DNA of 64,000 nucleotides from Actinophytocola sp050699935 (GTDB lineage: Bacteria; Actinomycetota; Actinomycetes; Mycobacteriales; Pseudonocardiaceae): positions 1-64,000 of the forward strand of contig NZ_JBOHGB010000001.1 in the NCBI RefSeq assembly GCF_050699935.1. Reading direction: 5' to 3'. The translations under genes were made by a program, and so were the position numbers. Positions 42,752 to 51,453 of this stretch are shown here, one piece after another; the first letter of the stretch is position 1, and each line of letters starts with the position of its first letter. The notes under the pieces were generated by a model. That model was not told the origin of the DNA, did no database searches, and was given only the letters and a program-made list of their open reading frames with translations.

Positions 42752-43861
42752 ATGCACGCAGGAAGAACTTGGCGCCTGGTCGCCGGTTCGCTGGCGCTGG
42801 CCGCCGGTTTCGGCTGCCTGACCGCCGGGACGGTCACCGCGGCACCGCGCGGCGGACACGCCGACACCCAGGCGATCGTGGACGGCTTCACCGCGCATGG
42901 AGTTCCCGGCGCGATGGTCTTCGCCGGCGACGACCACGGGAGCTGGACGGTCACCAGCGGCACCGGAAAGCTGGGTGCCGACAAGCCGATCCGTCCGTGG
43001 GACCAGGTGCGGGTAGCCAGTAACACCAAGATGTTCGTCTCCGCGGTGGTGTTGCGGCTGGTCGGTGAGGGCAGGGTGCGGTTGGACGCGCCGATCGAGG
43101 AGTATCTGCCGGGTTTGGTGCGGGGCAACGGGTATGACGGTGACACGATCACCGTGCGGCAGTTGTTGCAGCACACCAGCGGGATGGCCGACTACATCGC
43201 GGATGTGCTGGCCGACCCGGATGCGAACAACCACTCGTGGCGGCCGGAGGAGCTGGTGCGCATCGGGCTGAGCCACCCGCCACTGTTCGAACCGGGCACC
43301 GATTGGGGGTACTCCAACACCGGCTATATCGTGCTCGGCATGTTGGTCGAACACGTGACCGGTGACGATATCGGCGCGGAGATCACCGATCGGCTCATCC
43401 GGCCGCTCGGCCTGTGGCAGACCACGTACCCGGAGGCCGGCCAGAAACAGATCCGGGGCCCGCACGCGCACGGCTACTACGCGTTCCCCGGTCAGCCGGT
43501 CGCGGACGTGACCGAGCTCGAACCCAGCCTGCCGGGGGCCGCGGCGTCGATGGTGTCCACCGGCCCGGACCTGACGCGTTTCGTGCGCGCACTGCTGGCG
43601 GGCAACGTGCTACGCCCGGATCTGCTCGCTCAGATGCGGACGACGGTGCCCGCCGAAGGGCCCGACTACGGTCTCGGGATCCGGGAGATTCCCCTTTCCT
43701 GCGGCGGCGTGGCATGGGGACATGCCGGCAACATGCCCGGCTTCGACTCGTTCACCGCCGCCACGGAAGACGGCCGCTCGGCGTTCGCCGTGGCCAACGG
43801 GCACCTGCGGGATGGCGGCCCGGCCGACTTGCGCAACGCGGTGGAGTCAGCCCTGTGCTGA
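42752..43861 (+). CDS. Secreted serine hydrolase (beta-lactamase/D-Ala-D-Ala carboxypeptidase type)
   Basis: 369 residues. The signal peptide includes GRTWRLVAGSLALAAGFGCL with cleavage probably near TAAPRGG. The class C/DD-peptidase motifs are SNTK in RVASNTKMFVSAVVLRLVGE (SxxK), YSN in WGYSNTGYIVLGMLVEHVTG (YxN) and HAG in GVAWGHAGNMPGFDSFTA (HxG). It should act outside the membrane on peptidoglycan peptides, beta-lactams or esters; members are hard to assign. The start is the ATG at 42752 after a GGGGGA stretch. It seems to be monocistronic. Confidence 0.9.
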   Translation: MHAGRTWRLVAGSLALAAGFGCLTAGTVTAAPRGGHADTQAIVDGFTAHGVPGAMVFAGDDHGSWTVTSGTGKLGADKPIRPWDQVRVASNTKMFVSAVVLRLVGEGRVRLDAPIEEYLPGLVRGNGYDGDTITVRQLLQHTSGMADYIADVLADPDANNHSWRPEELVRIGLSHPPLFEPGTDWGYSNTGYIVLGMLVEHVTGDDIGAEITDRLIRPLGLWQTTYPEAGQKQIRGPHAHGYYAFPGQPVADVTELEPSLPGAAASMVSTGPDLTRFVRALLAGNVLRPDLLAQMRTTVPAEGPDYGLGIREIPLSCGGVAWGHAGNMPGFDSFTAATEDGRSAFAVANGHLRDGGPADLRNAVESALC

Positions 43862-43879
43862 GCGGGACCAGCCGGCGAA

Positions 43880-44115
43880 TCACACTTCGGTTCGTCGTTT
43901 GACCTCGCGCCTTCGCGTTTGCGTGGAGTCCCTTAGCAACCGGGTCATGTGGGCGGACGCGTGGTCAGGATCGATTGGCTCGTGCTCGACGAGCAACCGG
44001 TACCAGAACGGACCGAAGATCAGATCGACTGTGTGGCCGACATCCAGGTCGCGATCTGGCGACGCCGGAGCGCGCGGCGATCTTCTCGATGGTCAGGGTC
44101 CGATGACCCGCGTCG
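43880..44115 (-). pseudogene. TetR-family regulator with internal deletion
   Basis: The right end has the start of an HTH, RTLTIEKIAARSGVA, which jumps (with a frame change) to a TetR C-terminus, DVGHTVDLIFGPFWYRLLVE, HEPIDPDHASAHMTRLLRDS, stopping at 43880. The recognition helix, which would read like KTTIYRRW, and most of the ligand domain are deleted. The C-terminus resembles the TetR at 42064. Confidence 0.7.
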
Positions 44116-44360
44116 TCATCTCCCACGAGTACGCAGGCTCGCCCGACCAGGCGGAGGCGCCGCGGCCCGAGCACTGGCTCGAGGCCGTGACCGCCGAGGT
44201 GACCGACCCCCGCGACACCGTCCTGGTCGGACACAGCCTGGGCGCGGTGAACCTGCTGCGCCTCCTGCAGCCAGCACGATGTCGACCGTGACGGGCCGTA
44301 CGTCGGCGTCGTGCTGGTCGCGGCCATGGCCCACGAAGTGGGGGTACGACCAGCTCACCG
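44103..44360 (+). pseudogene. Alpha/beta-hydrolase (RBBP9/YdeN-like) remnant
   Basis: MTRVVISHEYAGSPDQ, then EAPRPEHWLEAVTAEVTDPR, DTVLVGHSLGAVNLLRLLQ (nucleophile Ser in GHSLG) and, in another frame, HDVDRDGPYVGVVLVAAMAH with EVG. About 15 residues are missing between AGSPDQ and EAPRP, there is a frameshift after LLRLLQ, and the C-terminal Asp/His part is gone. Confidence 0.65.
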
Positions 44361-44389
44361 TGGAAGCGGCGAGTACGTGTCGTCTACCG

Positions 44390-44494
44390 ATGCCGAGCTG
44401 CTTGGCCCTTGTCTTGTCCGTCCTCGCCGCCGTGATGACCTGGGTCGTCATGCCGGGACTCACCCGCCTGCTGGGCCGCTGGCTGTACGGATGA
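44390..44494 (+). pseudogene. C-terminal membrane-helix remnant
   Basis: A short open piece ends CLALVLSVLAAVMTWVVMPG with LTRLLGRWLYG, a membrane helix and a basic aromatic tail. This resembles the C-terminus of membrane-bound antibiotic-biosynthesis-monooxygenase-type proteins, but the match is too short to be sure. It is fused to the hydrolase debris. Confidence 0.4.
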
Positions 44495-44600
44495 GCCGGT
44501 CAACGGCGTTCGCGCGGCGAGCGTCGCGGCGAACCGCACCTGGGGCCGGAAGCCGGGCTGAGCCGGGCGGACGTGCGGCGCATCGATAGACTCGCGCGCC

Positions 44601-45674
44601 GTGCGAGTGCTGAGTGTTGTGGGAGCGCGTCCCCAGTTCGTCAAGCTGGCGCCGATCGCGCGCGCCATGCGGGGGCGGGCGGAGCATCTGATCGCCCACA
44701 CGGGTCAGCATTACGACCACAACATGAGCGGCACGTTCTTCAGCGACCTGGGCATCCCCGAGCCGGACGTGAACCTCGGCATCGGCTCGGGGAAGCACGG
44801 CGAGCAGACCGGCGCGATGCTGGCGGGGCTGGAGAAGATCGTCGAGGACGCCGCGCCCGACTGGGTGCTGGTGTACGGCGACACCAACTCCACCCTCGCC
44901 GCCGCGCTGGCCGCCGTGAAGCTGCACGTCCCGGTTGCGCACCTGGAGGCGGGGCTGCGCTCGTTCAACCGGCGGATGCCCGAGGAGCACAACCGGGTGC
45001 TCACCGACCACGCCGCCGACCTGCTGCTCGCGCCCACCCAGGTGGCGATGGACCACCTGGCCACCGAGGGCCTCGCCGCGCGCAGCGTGCTGGTCGGCGA
45101 CGTGATGACCGACGTGCTGTTCGAGACGCGCGACAAGGTGGCCGGCACCCCGCTGGAGCTGACCGCGCCGGTGGAGCCCGGCGAGTTCTACGTGGCCACG
45201 ATCCACCGGCCGGACAACACCGACGATCCCGAGCGGCTGCGCGCGATCGTGGACGCCATCGCGAAGGTCGGCAAGCCGGTCGTGCTGCTGGCGCACCCGC
45301 GGCTGCGTGGCTTCGCGCAGCGGCACGGCATCGAGCTGGGTGCCGGGTCGATCGTGGTGTCCGACCCGGTGGGCTACCCGCAGCTGGTGAACGCCGCGAT
45401 GCACAGCGCCGGGGTGATCACCGACTCCGGCGGGCTGCAGAAGGAGGCGTTCCTGCTGCGGGTGCCGTGCACGACGCTGCGTTCGGAGACGGAGTGGGTG
45501 GAGACCGTCGAGCTGGGCTGGAACGTCCTGGTGAACTCCGACTTCGCCGCGCTGCCGGGGAAGGTGGAGCGGCCCCACCCGCCGGTCACCGACGCGACGC
45601 CCTACGGCGACGGCCACGCCGCACGGGCCGCGGTGGACGCCCTGCTCCGCACGCCAGGAAGGACGCCTTCCTGA
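44601..45674 (+). CDS. Non-hydrolysing UDP-sugar 2-epimerase (WecB/WbpI family)
   Basis: 357 residues. MRVLSVVGARPQFVKLAPIA is the family N-terminus, followed by HTGQHYDHNMSGTFFSDLGI, VYGDTNSTLAAALAAVKLHV, AHLEAGLRSFNRRMPEEHNR with VLTDHAADLL, and GVITDSGGLQKEAFLLRVPC. Active-site acidic and His residues lie in these blocks. WecB acts on UDP-GlcNAc, WbpI on UDP-2,3-diacetamido-glucuronate. Because the other four enzymes of the latter pathway lie within 11 kb, the WbpI role is likely. The C-terminus TPGRTPS is encoded by an inverted repeat and the stop lies in its loop. Confidence 0.92.
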   Translation: MRVLSVVGARPQFVKLAPIARAMRGRAEHLIAHTGQHYDHNMSGTFFSDLGIPEPDVNLGIGSGKHGEQTGAMLAGLEKIVEDAAPDWVLVYGDTNSTLAAALAAVKLHVPVAHLEAGLRSFNRRMPEEHNRVLTDHAADLLLAPTQVAMDHLATEGLAARSVLVGDVMTDVLFETRDKVAGTPLELTAPVEPGEFYVATIHRPDNTDDPERLRAIVDAIAKVGKPVVLLAHPRLRGFAQRHGIELGAGSIVVSDPVGYPQLVNAAMHSAGVITDSGGLQKEAFLLRVPCTTLRSETEWVETVELGWNVLVNSDFAALPGKVERPHPPVTDATPYGDGHAARAAVDALLRTPGRTPS

Positions 45675-45707
45675 CGCTCAGCGTCCGGAAGGCGTCCTTC
45701 CTGGCGT
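45651..45707. terminator. Inverted repeat closing the epimerase/glycosyltransferase pair (copy R1)
   Basis: Perfect 21-bp arms at 45651-45671 (starts ACGCCAGGAAGGACGC) and 45687-45707, with a 15-nt loop. Both convergent genes stop inside the loop: TGA at 45672-45674 on plus and TGA at 45680-45678 on minus. The arms therefore code for PGRTPS in both proteins. The structure would act as a bidirectional terminator without a T-run. Confidence 0.8.
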
Positions 45708-46832
45708 GACGTCCTGCGTGATCCACTCCGCGGCCAGCTTGCCGGTGGTGGCCAGGGATGCGTTGTCCCGCACCCATTCCACGAGCGGTGCGCCGTCCGG
45801 GCGGTCGCCGTCCAGCATCGCGATCATCTGCGCGGCAACGGACTCCGGCGTGTGCTCGGCGACCCGGCCCAGCCCGTTGTCCTCGACGAGCGTGACGCTG
45901 GCGCCGACGCCGGCGAACAGCACCGGCGTACCGCACGCGGCCGCGGCGTAGATCTTCGTCGGCTTGGCGAAGTCGTAGCCCTGGCCCGGCACGATGCTGA
46001 CGAGCGCCCCGGTCGCCCCGCTGATCCAGCGCGCGGCCTCCGCGGGTGGCACCACGCCGCCGAACTCCACCGCGTCCGGTGCGAGCGACGCGGCCAGCGT
46101 GCGCAGAGCCGGCTCGGCGGAGCCCTGTCCGAAGAACCGCAGCCGGGCTTTCGGGTGCTTCTCCAGCACGATCGACATCGCACGTACGAACACGTCCGAG
46201 CCCTGCCACTCCGACATCGTTCCCGTGTAGACGAAGTACGACTCGTCCGGCGCGGGGGAGTCGACGGGATGGAACTGAGCGGTGTCCACGCCGTTCGCGA
46301 CGACCTCGACGTTGCGGGCGCCGAGCGCGCGGGCCCGCTCGGCCACGCCGTCGGACACGGCCACGACCCCGCGAGCCCGGCGCAGCGCGAACTTCTCGAA
46401 CGCGCGCATCAGGCCCGACACGTACTTCGGCGCGTTGATCGCGACGAGCGCGTCGGACCAGATGTCGGCGGCGTAGTAGTACAGCGGTTTGCGGCGCACC
46501 AGGCAGACCAGTGCGGCCAACGTGCCCGTGGTCGGCGGCGGCTCGGAGATCACCACGTCCGCCGACCTCACGAGCAGCCGCGCGACCATCGGGAAGTCGT
46601 AGCTGGCGTACTGCACGTAGCCGCGCACGTTGCCGCCCGCGTCGCGCAGCACCGGCCAGCGCTTGACCGTGTAGTCGGCGAACTCCTGCGTGCCCGCGTT
46701 CTTCGGCGGCTTCGTGGTCAGCACGGTTACCTGGTGCCCGGCGGCCGCCAGGCCGTCGGCGAGCGCCTTGAGCCGGAACGCGGCAGCCGCGACCTCCGGC
46801 GCGAACAACCGGGTCACCACGACGACCTTCAT
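45678..46832 (-). CDS. Glycosyltransferase family 4 (WbuB-like)
   Basis: 384 residues with a GT-B fold. The N-terminus is MKVVVVTRLFAPEVAAAAFR with LKALADGLAAAGHQVTVLTT, the acceptor-domain link is NVEVVANGVDTAQFHPV, and the donor site is YFVYTGTMSEWQGSDVFVRA, then DAVEFGGVVPPAEAARWISG and PTKIYAAAACGTPVLFAGVG. This resembles transferases that add an N-acetylamino sugar to a lipid-linked glycan. Its last residues PGRTPSGR come from the R1 repeat. It is separated from the Gfo/Idh gene by four bases, so it is in one operon with the sugar-nucleotide genes. Confidence 0.9.
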   Translation of the reverse strand: MKVVVVTRLFAPEVAAAAFRLKALADGLAAAGHQVTVLTTKPPKNAGTQEFADYTVKRWPVLRDAGGNVRGYVQYASYDFPMVARLLVRSADVVISEPPPTTGTLAALVCLVRRKPLYYYAADIWSDALVAINAPKYVSGLMRAFEKFALRRARGVVAVSDGVAERARALGARNVEVVANGVDTAQFHPVDSPAPDESYFVYTGTMSEWQGSDVFVRAMSIVLEKHPKARLRFFGQGSAEPALRTLAASLAPDAVEFGGVVPPAEAARWISGATGALVSIVPGQGYDFAKPTKIYAAAACGTPVLFAGVGASVTLVEDNGLGRVAEHTPESVAAQMIAMLDGDRPDGAPLVEWVRDNASLATTGKLAAEWITQDVTPGRTPSGR

Positions 46833-46836
46833 GCCC

Positions 46837-47820
46837 TCAGGCCTCCAGCGACGCGGAGGCCGCGGTGGACAGCAGCTGCTCGGCGGTCACCAGCGTGTTC
46901 TGGCCCTCCTGCAACGTCACGATCTCCGTGGTCCGCCCCAGGATCGCGTCGCGGAACTTCTCGTGCTCGGTGCGCAGCGGCTCACGCTTCTGGATGGCGA
47001 ACCGGGTCACGTCGCCCTCGGACACGCCGCGGAAGTTGGCCACCGAGTCCCACTCGGTGTTGATCACGCCGTTGGCGTAGAAGGTGAGGTCTGCGGTCAG
47101 GGTGTCCGCGACGAACGCGCCCTTCTCGCCGGTCACGACCGTGACCCGCTCCTTCATGGGGGACAGCCAGTTCACCAGGTGGTTGGTCACCGTGCCGTTG
47201 GCGAGCTTGCCGGTGGCGGCGACGAGATCCTCGTGTGGCCGGCCCGAGCGCAGCGCGACCTGGGCGGATACCGCAAGGTACGTCGACTGCGCGAGCCACG
47301 CCGTCAGGTCGATGTCGTGCGTGGCCAGGTCCTTCACCACGCCGACGTCCGCGATGCGGGCCGGGAACGGGCCCTGGCGGCGGGTGGCGATCTGGTAGAT
47401 GTCGCCGAGGTCGCCGTTCGCCATCCGCGCGCGCAGCGACTGCAGCGCCGGGTTGTACCGCTCGATGTGGCCGACCGCGCCGATCACGCCGCGCGCCGCG
47501 AACGCCTTCACCAGCCGCTCACCGGCCGACACGCTGTGCGCGATCGGCTTCTCGATCAGCGTGTGCACGCCGGCCTCGGCGAGCGCCAGGCCGACCTCCT
47601 CGTGCATGCCGGTGGGCACCGCGCACACGGCCGCGTCGATGCCGGCGGCGATCAGCTCGTGCACGTCGCCGAGCACCGGGAGCCCGCCGGCCACGCCGTG
47701 CGGGTCGCCCGTGGCGTCCGCGACCGCGACCAGCTCCATGCCCTCGACCTCGCGTACGACGCGCGCGTGGTGGCGGCCCATCATGCCCAGGCCGATCAGG
47801 CCCACTCGCAGGTCCGCCAT
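46837..47820 (-). CDS. Gfo/Idh/MocA oxidoreductase (WlbA/WbpB-like 3-dehydrogenase)
   Basis: About 327 residues. The Rossmann motif is RVGLIGLGMMGRHHARVVRE, then AVCAVPTGMHEEVGLALAEA, GVHTLIEKPIAHSVSAGERL (EKP lysine) and GAVGHIERYNPALQSLRARM. The GHIERYNP and DVGVVKDLATHDIDLTAWL segments, with the catalytic HDID, are typical of WlbA/WbpB, which oxidise C3 of UDP-GlcNAc-uronate. The ATG at 47820 (GTG at 47829 alternative) lies one base past the aminotransferase stop. The neighbouring aminotransferase would use its keto product. Confidence 0.9.
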   Translation of the reverse strand: MADLRVGLIGLGMMGRHHARVVREVEGMELVAVADATGDPHGVAGGLPVLGDVHELIAAGIDAAVCAVPTGMHEEVGLALAEAGVHTLIEKPIAHSVSAGERLVKAFAARGVIGAVGHIERYNPALQSLRARMANGDLGDIYQIATRRQGPFPARIADVGVVKDLATHDIDLTAWLAQSTYLAVSAQVALRSGRPHEDLVAATGKLANGTVTNHLVNWLSPMKERVTVVTGEKGAFVADTLTADLTFYANGVINTEWDSVANFRGVSEGDVTRFAIQKREPLRTEHEKFRDAILGRTTEIVTLQEGQNTLVTAEQLLSTAASASLEA

Positions 47821-47821
47821 C

Positions 47822-48925
47822 TCACGCACCCGCCTTCGCCAGCGTGTTCACCGCGTGCACGATCCGGTCCCGGTCCTCGTCGTCGAGCGACGGGTGCACC
47901 GGCAGCGACACGACGGTCCGCGCCGCACGCTCGGTGTTCGGCAGGTCCTCCTCGCGGGCGGACGTGTCCTTGAACGGAGCCAGCCGGTGGTTCGGGATCG
48001 GGTAGTACACGCCAGAGCCGATCTGGTGCTCCTCCTTGAGCGCGGTGACGAAGCCATCCCGGTCGTCGGGCACCGTGATCGTGTACTGGTGGTAGACGTG
48101 CACCGCGCCCTCGGCCACCGCGGGCACGCCGACGCCGGAGAGGTTCGCGTCGAAGTACCGCGCGTTGGCCTGGCGGGCCTCGGTCCAGCCGCCGACCTTG
48201 GCCAGCTGAACCCGGCCGATCGCCGCGTGCAGGTTGGTCATACGTGCGTTGAATCCGACGAGCTCGTTCTCGTACTGCTTCAGCATGCCCTGGTTGCGCA
48301 GCAGCCGCAGGGTGCGCTCGCGATCCGTGTGGCCGCACGCGATCATGCCGCCCTCGCCGGACGTCATGTTCTTCGTCGGGTAGAGGCTGAACATGGCGAA
48401 CGCGCCGAACGTGCCGACCTTGCGGCCACCCAGGCTCGCTCCGTGTGCCTGCGCGGCGTCCTCGTACAGTGCGAGGCTGCGGGAGTCGGCGAGCTCGGTC
48501 AGGGCCGGCATGTTCGCCGGGTGGCCGTACAGGTGCACCGGCATGATTCCCTTGGTGCGCTCGGTGATCAGGCTCGCCACGTGGTTCGGGTCCAGGCAGT
48601 AGTGGTCGAGCTCGATGTCGGCGAACACCGGCGTGGCACCGGTGAGCGCGACGGAGTTCGCGGTGGCCGCGAAGGTGAACGAGGGCACGATGACCTCGTC
48701 GCCCGGGCCGACGCCGGCCGCCAGCAGGCCGAGGTGCAGGCCGGCGGTGCCCGAGTTGACCGCGACCACCGGGCGGCCGTCGAGCAGCGTGGCGCTGAAC
48801 TCCTCCTCGAACGCGGCGACCTCGCCACCCTGCGCGAGCATCCCGGAACGGAGCACGGCGTCGACCGCCGCCCGTTCCTCGTCGCCGATGATCGGCTTCG
48901 CGGCCGGTATGAACTCCTTGCTCAC
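47822..48925 (-). CDS. DegT/DnrJ/EryC1-family sugar aminotransferase (WlbC/WbpE-like)
   Basis: 367 residues. EFIPAAKPIIGDEERAAVDA is the family N-terminus; VNSGTAGLHLGLLAAGVGPG binds PLP phosphate, YEDAAQAHGASLGGRKVGTF contains the Asp-x-x-x-x-His region, and FAMFSLYPTKNMTSGEGGMI the PLP lysine (TKNMTSGEGG). It would transaminate the 3-keto-uronate to the 3-amino sugar. First gene of the leftward operon with the dehydrogenase and glycosyltransferase. It is divergent from the glycosyltransferase at 49137 across a 211-bp spacer. Confidence 0.92.
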   Translation of the reverse strand: MSKEFIPAAKPIIGDEERAAVDAVLRSGMLAQGGEVAAFEEEFSATLLDGRPVVAVNSGTAGLHLGLLAAGVGPGDEVIVPSFTFAATANSVALTGATPVFADIELDHYCLDPNHVASLITERTKGIMPVHLYGHPANMPALTELADSRSLALYEDAAQAHGASLGGRKVGTFGAFAMFSLYPTKNMTSGEGGMIACGHTDRERTLRLLRNQGMLKQYENELVGFNARMTNLHAAIGRVQLAKVGGWTEARQANARYFDANLSGVGVPAVAEGAVHVYHQYTITVPDDRDGFVTALKEEHQIGSGVYYPIPNHRLAPFKDTSAREEDLPNTERAARTVVSLPVHPSLDDEDRDRIVHAVNTLAKAGA

Positions 48926-48945
48926 TGTGCCGCCTCTCCGGAATT

Positions 48946-48984
48946 CAAGCCGTTGGTCGCCTTGGCGAGCGAGCGGTCGGCTTG
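48946..48984. other. Inverted repeat in a divergent promoter region
   Basis: CAAGCCG (48946-48952) and CGGCTTG (48978-48984) are separated by 25 bases in the spacer between the aminotransferase and glycosyltransferase starts. It could be a regulator site or chance in GC-rich DNA. Nothing else is recognisable in the 211-bp spacer. Confidence 0.3.
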
Positions 48985-49136
48985 ATCACGTACTTGTGGC
49001 TGGGTTTCGTCACGGTCCCCTGAGGTGCGGTTCACGATGAGGCGTCTTTCTCCCCGGTCGGCGGAACGTCGGGGCCACTGTATTTGCCCTCGTCCACCCG
49101 CTCGCCGCCAGGGGCTGCCCTCTAAGCTCTTCGGCC

Positions 49137-50285
49137 ATGGCGGGTAAGCGCGTGCTGTGCGTCTCCTTCTCGGACATCAACCGGGACTCCCGGGTCCTGC
49201 GGCAGGTGGAGGTGCTCGCCGAGCTGGGCGAGGTCACCACGGTCGCGTACGGGGACCGGCCGCCGGGCGCCACCGAGCACCTGCGCATCGACGAGACCCT
49301 GCCGTCCCTGCCGCAGACGCCCGCCGGGGTCGCCCTGCTCGCGCTGCGCCGCTATGACGCGGTCGAGCTGACCGCGCCGGCCATCCGCGACGTGCTGCGT
49401 CTGGTCGGTGACCGCCGCTACGACCTGGTGGTGGCCAACGAGGCTCGGTCCATGGCCGTGGCGCACCGGATCGCCGCCGGCGCGCCGGTGCTCGCCGACC
49501 TGCACGAGTGGGCGCCCGAGGAGCGCGCACACGTGCGGTCCTGGCGGCTGCTGGTGAAGCCGTTCATGACCTACCAGTGCCGCAAGTACCTGCCGAAGAT
49601 GGCCGCGGTGACCGTGGTGAACGACTCGATCGGCGCGATGTACGCCGAGCGGTTCGGCGCGGCGCCACGCACCGTGCGCAACGCCGGCCCGTTCCGGGAC
49701 CTCCCGCCCACCGACGTGGCCGAGGACCGGATCCGGCTCGTGCACAGCGGGGGAGCGGTGCCCGGCCGCAACATCGAGGGGATGATCGAGGCCGTTCGCA
49801 TGCTCGACGCGCGGTTCACCCTCGACATGTACCTGGTGCCCGCGCGCGACGGCGGCAAGTACCTGGACAGCCTGCGCGTGCTCATCGGCGACGAGAAGCG
49901 GATCGTGCTCCACCCGCCGGTCAGCCCGGCCGAGCTGGTGGACACGCTGAACGCCTACGACGTCGGGATCTTCAGCCTGCCGCCGCTCACCCCGAACCAC
50001 CGGCTGATGCTGCCGAACAAGATCTTCGACTACGTGCAGGCGCGGCTGGGCATCGTGTTCAGCGCCTCGCCGGAGACCGACCGGATCATCCTCGACCACG
50101 AGCTGGGCGCGATCGCCGCGGACGCGTCCACGCGTGCCCTGGTCGACGTGCTCACCCCGGTCACCGTGGCGCGGGTGCGCGAGCTCAAGCGGAACGCCGA
50201 CAAGGCGGCCGCGGTGCTGAACTCCGTGGAAGACGCCGCCGTGACCCGCACCGCCGCCGCCGACCTGCTCGGAGTGCGTTCATGA
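49137..50285 (+). CDS. Glycosyltransferase, GT4-like
   Basis: 382 residues. MAGKRVLCVSFSDINRDSRV with LRQVEVLAELGEVTTVAYGD starts a GT-B N-domain; ADLHEWAPEERAHVRSWRLL and MTYQCRKYLPKMAAVTVVND follow. The C-domain has IRLVHSGGAVPGRNIEGMIE, IGIFSLPPLTPNHRLMLPNK-like text (VGIFSLPPLTPNHRLMLPNK) and IFDYVQARLGIVFSASPETD. The LPNKIFDYVQA block corresponds to the E-x7-E nucleotide-sugar site. First gene of a rightward run with another transferase and a flippase. The sugar is unknown. Confidence 0.85.
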   Translation: MAGKRVLCVSFSDINRDSRVLRQVEVLAELGEVTTVAYGDRPPGATEHLRIDETLPSLPQTPAGVALLALRRYDAVELTAPAIRDVLRLVGDRRYDLVVANEARSMAVAHRIAAGAPVLADLHEWAPEERAHVRSWRLLVKPFMTYQCRKYLPKMAAVTVVNDSIGAMYAERFGAAPRTVRNAGPFRDLPPTDVAEDRIRLVHSGGAVPGRNIEGMIEAVRMLDARFTLDMYLVPARDGGKYLDSLRVLIGDEKRIVLHPPVSPAELVDTLNAYDVGIFSLPPLTPNHRLMLPNKIFDYVQARLGIVFSASPETDRIILDHELGAIAADASTRALVDVLTPVTVARVRELKRNADKAAAVLNSVEDAAVTRTAAADLLGVRS

Positions 50286-50294
50286 CCCCAACCT

Positions 50295-50445
50295 CGCGAG
50301 TCCAACCGTCCGGACCCGCGAGTCCAACGTTCCCGTCCGCCGAGTTCGACACTCGCGGAGCCGTCGGCGGCGCCGACCGCGTCGCGAACGCGCAACTCGC
50401 GGGTCCGGAGTGTTGGACTCGCGGGTCCGGAGTGTTGGACTCGCG
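50295..50445. repeat. Inverted pair of tandem 22-bp repeats between glycosyltransferase genes
   Basis: CGCGAGTCCAAC occurs at 50295-50306 and 50317-50328 (period 22). Its reverse complement GTTGGACTCGCG occurs at 50412-50423 and 50434-50445 (period 22 again). TCCGGA lies between units on both sides. The whole can fold into a long imperfect stem with an 83-nt loop that has further CGCGA/TCGCG pieces. It fills the only large gap (175 bp) in an otherwise tight operon. Confidence 0.75.
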
Positions 50446-50460
50446 GGGGAAGGGCGGGGC

Positions 50461-51453
50461 GTGATCGTGGAGCAGCCTTCGGCGTTGCACGTGAACGAGG
50501 CCGCGTTCACCGCGCGGCGGATGATCGCGGAGGCGACGCGGCGCGGGTATGTCTGGCACTACCTGCCCAAGGCTGCTCCCGCGCAGGAGTGGCGCGGGCT
50601 GACCGGTCGGGCGCGGCGCGCGCTGATCGGCGCCGGGTGGGTGGCGCGGCTTCGACTCCTCGCGCGGCGCCACGACATCGTGCACGTCCACTCCGCGTCG
50701 ACCGTGGCGCACGCGAAGCTCGGCGCACCCCGCTACGTGCTGCACTGCCACGGCACCGACGTGCGCACCGCCCAGTACGACCCGGCCCGTGGCGAGGGCA
50801 TCCGCGCCGCCCTGCGCGCCGCCGAGGCCGTGTTCTTCTCCACGCCGGACCTCGCCGAGCACGTGCTGCCGCACCGCGCGGACGCGACCTACCTGCCGGT
50901 GCCGGTCGACGTGGCGAACGTGCCGCGGTGGACACCTCTGGACGGCACGCCGCGGGTGGTGTTCGCGTCCCGGTGGACGGCGGACAAGAACACCGACATC
51001 CAGCTGCGGACCGCGGCCGCGCTGGTCGAGGCGATGGACGGGCGCGCCGAGGTGGTCGGCCTCGACTGGGGACCGCACGCGGCCGACGCGGCGGCGGCCG
51101 GCGTCCGGTTGCTGCCCCGCCGCGACCACCCCGCCTACCTGGAGCTGCTGGCCGGCGCGCACGTCGTGGTCGGTCAGGCGGCGGGGATCCTCGCGGTGAG
51201 CGAGGTCGAGGCGCTGGCCGCGGGCGCGCCGATGGTGGTGCCGGTCGAGCTGCCCCTGTACGCGGATACCCCGCCCCCGGTGCACGGCGGCAGCGTCGAG
51301 GACGTGGTGGCGGCGACCGAGGCGCTGCTCGACGGATCGCAGACGCACGAGCCGGAGAAGGTGCGGCGGTGGGTCCAGGACAACTACGGGGTCGAGCACG
51401 CGGTGGACACCGTGGCGGCGGTGCACCGCGACGTCGTGGCGGCCCGCCGGTGA
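50461..51453 (+). CDS. Glycosyltransferase, GT-B type
   Basis: About 330 residues from the GTG at 50461 (or 50467). N-domain: LHVNEAAFTARRMIAEATRR and HDIVHVHSASTVAHAKLGAP with RYVLHCHGTDVRTAQYDP. C-domain: PRVVFASRWTADKNTDIQLR, LLPRRDHPAYLELLAGAHVV and VSEVEALAAGAPMVVPVELP with the E-x7-E-like SEVEALA. It lies just after the 22-bp repeat element and overlaps the flippase gene by GTGA, so it is coupled to export. Donor and acceptor unknown. Confidence 0.83.
   Translation: MIVEQPSALHVNEAAFTARRMIAEATRRGYVWHYLPKAAPAQEWRGLTGRARRALIGAGWVARLRLLARRHDIVHVHSASTVAHAKLGAPRYVLHCHGTDVRTAQYDPARGEGIRAALRAAEAVFFSTPDLAEHVLPHRADATYLPVPVDVANVPRWTPLDGTPRVVFASRWTADKNTDIQLRTAAALVEAMDGRAEVVGLDWGPHAADAAAAGVRLLPRRDHPAYLELLAGAHVVVGQAAGILAVSEVEALAAGAPMVVPVELPLYADTPPPVHGGSVEDVVAATEALLDGSQTHEPEKVRRWVQDNYGVEHAVDTVAAVHRDVVAARR

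Noticed and set aside
50281..50460. The 22-bp repeats as a CRISPR array
   Set aside because: Only two units per orientation, in inverted arrangement, with 10-bp similar spacers and no cas genes.
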